From positions 1 through 6,742 of the forward strand of contig JAHENU010000107.1 of NCBI GenBank assembly GCA_018609855.1: 6,742 nt of DNA. The letters are read 5' to 3'. The notes beneath the pieces are model-generated. The model did no database searches, was not told the DNA's origin, and saw nothing but the letters and a program-made list of their open reading frames with translations. The DNA is from Candidatus Nanohaloarchaea archaeon (GTDB lineage Archaea > Nanohalarchaeota > Nanosalinia > Nanosalinales > JAHENU01). Positions 5,301-6,742 of this stretch are shown here, piece after piece. How positions within the stretch are numbered: the first letter of the stretch is position 1; every line of letters begins with the position of its first letter. The position numbers and the translations under genes were made by a program.

Positions 5301-6742
5301 ATGCCAGAACTGGTGACGCCACACGGCGGTACGCTGCATGAATTGCGAAAAGAATGGGAACGTGATGCGTTAAATGAACGGATTAAGGATCTGTCATCCC
5401 TGAATCTGACCAGACGGCAATTATGCGATCTTGAATTGTTATTGAATGGGGCTTTCTCACCATTAACGGGCTTTATGACTCAAGAGGAATATGATTCAGT
5501 GGTTACACATATGCGATTGCCACAAGGCCATATCTGGCCCATCCCGGTAATGCTTGACATTGCTAGTGAGCAAGCGGAGCAATTAAAGGAGCAGCAGGAA
5601 GTCGTATTGTGCGATGGTGAAGGTGTGCCGCGAGCCATTATGACAATTACAGATATGTGGCACCCTGACAAGCAAAAAGAAGCAGAAAAGGTCTATGGAA
5701 CGACTAATACCGAACACAATGGCGTTAAGCGCCTGTTTGAGCACACAGGAGAAGTATACATCGGAGGCCAACTGGAAGGCGCAGAACCAATGCAATATCA
5801 TACATTCAAAGAATTACGGCATTCACCGCATGAAACGCGCCAGTTGTTTGAAAAATGGGGCTGGTATACGGTAGTTGGCTTTCAGACCCGCAACCCCATC
5901 CACAAAGCCCACCATGCAGTCACTATGGAAGCAATGGAACGGACCGGCGCGCAGTTACTGCTCCAGCCAGTGGTCGGCCCAACAAAACCCAAAGATATTG
6001 ACTATTACACCAGAGTACGCTGTTATCAGGCCGTATTGCCCTACTATCCGCAAAAATCCACAATGCTCAGCCTGTTACCATTGGCAATGCGTATGGCTGG
6101 TCCCCGAGAAGCGCTGTGGCACGCCATTATTCGAAAGAACTATGGCTGCTCCCATTTCATTGTAGGACGGAATCATGCCGAACCCGACAAAGACAGCCAA
6201 GGCAATGCCTTCTATGCGCCATATGAGGCACAAGAGCTGGTACAACGGTATGCTGATCAAATCGGCATTACTCCAGTCTGTATTGAAAACATGGCCTATG
6301 TCAAAGAAGAGCAGCGCTATATGCCACAATCACACATCTCTGACAACGCTACATCGTTACATTTGTCTGGCAGAGAACTACGACGACGGTTACGAGAAGG
6401 TATTCCCATTCCTGACTGGTTTTCCTTCCGGGAAGTCATCCAAGAGCTACAGAAACAATACCCAGATCGCTCACGGCAAGGATTTACTGTCTTTCTGACC
6501 GGCCTTCCTTCGTCAGGCAAATCCACGGTGGCCCAGGCCTTATACGCCAAATTGAAAGAAATCTCAGACAAGCCAGTCACGCTGTTAGACGGCGATATTG
6601 TGAGACGACATCTATCAAACGAACTAGGCTTTTCCAAACGGCATCGCGATATCAATATTCGCAGAATTGGCTTTGTCTCGTCCGAAATTACGAAAAACCG
6701 CGGTATTTCCATCTGTGCCCCAATAGCGCCATACGATACGAC
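5301..6742 (+). CDS. Bifunctional ATP sulfurylase/APS kinase (3' end cut by window)
   Basis: Makes APS from sulfate and ATP, then phosphorylates it to PAPS, the universal sulfate donor. 480 residues are visible and the frame is open to the edge. The ATP sulfurylase part (about 1-385) starts MPELVTPHGGTL and has RQLCDLELLLNGAFSPLTGFM, then QTRNPIHKAHH (195-205, nucleotide and sulfate site), and GRNHAEPD (289-296) where GRDHAGPG is usual. The APS kinase part starts near 393 with P-loop GLPSSGKST (401-409), DGD (430-432), ELGFSKRHRDINIRRIG and CAPIAPYD. This N-to-C order (sulfurylase then kinase) and the wording match bacterial bifunctional enzymes, suggesting transfer from bacteria. The ATG at 5301 gives the standard N terminus, though no ribosome binding site is clear and GTG 5292 is possible. 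PAPS is probably for sulfating surface glycans. Confidence 0.95.
   Translation, partial: MPELVTPHGGTLHELRKEWERDALNERIKDLSSLNLTRRQLCDLELLLNGAFSPLTGFMTQEEYDSVVTHMRLPQGHIWPIPVMLDIASEQAEQLKEQQEVVLCDGEGVPRAIMTITDMWHPDKQKEAEKVYGTTNTEHNGVKRLFEHTGEVYIGGQLEGAEPMQYHTFKELRHSPHETRQLFEKWGWYTVVGFQTRNPIHKAHHAVTMEAMERTGAQLLLQPVVGPTKPKDIDYYTRVRCYQAVLPYYPQKSTMLSLLPLAMRMAGPREALWHAIIRKNYGCSHFIVGRNHAEPDKDSQGNAFYAPYEAQELVQRYADQIGITPVCIENMAYVKEEQRYMPQSHISDNATSLHLSGRELRRRLREGIPIPDWFSFREVIQELQKQYPDRSRQGFTVFLTGLPSSGKSTVAQALYAKLKEISDKPVTLLDGDIVRRHLSNELGFSKRHRDINIRRIGFVSSEITKNRGISICAPIAPYDT

Noticed and set aside
1..6742. CRISPR array, insertion sequence or integrated element
   Set aside because: No regularly spaced repeats, transposase or integrase frames, terminal inverted repeats or tRNA-derived direct repeats were seen by reading both strands.

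Overview
The window looks like archaeal DNA, most likely from a small-genome DPANN-type lineage (Woesearchaeota or Pacearchaeota-like). This placement is inference. Supporting signs are an initiator tRNA with an A1:U72 pair and three G:C pairs in the anticodon stem, a ribonuclease HII of archaeal type, TATA/BRE-like promoters, ribosome binding sites of the GGAGG/GGTGA kind, and a secreted lamin-tail-domain protein full of N-glycosylation sequons. Two genes, aspartyl-tRNA synthetase and ATP sulfurylase/APS kinase, look bacterial in sequence, so the region is mosaic.

Layout. Positions 1-1703 (minus strand) hold an information-processing cluster read right to left: initiator tRNA-Met, ribonuclease HII (rnhB, with a one-base frameshift in its conserved core), then aspS, which runs off the left edge. 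Spacings of 13 nt and 4 nt suggest one transcript. Positions 1704-1793 form a short divergent promoter region with a palindromic TATA box. Positions 1794-2629 (plus) hold two overlapping genes for membrane or secreted proteins: a YdjM/DUF457-type membrane protein and an OB-fold protein with an N-terminal membrane anchor. They meet a convergent 401-residue lamin-tail-domain glycoprotein candidate (2626-3831, minus), and the two stop codons overlap in one TTAA.

Positions 3832-3972 are a divergent control region with two TATA boxes and two 16-bp inverted repeats. From 3973 the plus strand carries a probable operon: a 51-residue unknown small protein, a non-hydrolysing UDP-GlcNAc 2-epimerase (wecB), and a bifunctional ATP sulfurylase/APS kinase that runs off the right edge.

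How the parts may work together: the epimerase makes UDP-ManNAc and the sulfurylase/kinase makes PAPS, the sulfate donor for sulfotransferases. No sulfate-reduction gene is visible. The simplest reading is the start of a locus for a ManNAc-containing, possibly sulfated surface glycan, next to a divergently transcribed secreted protein carrying 15 potential N-glycosylation sites. No CRISPR array, insertion sequence or clear new defence system was seen.
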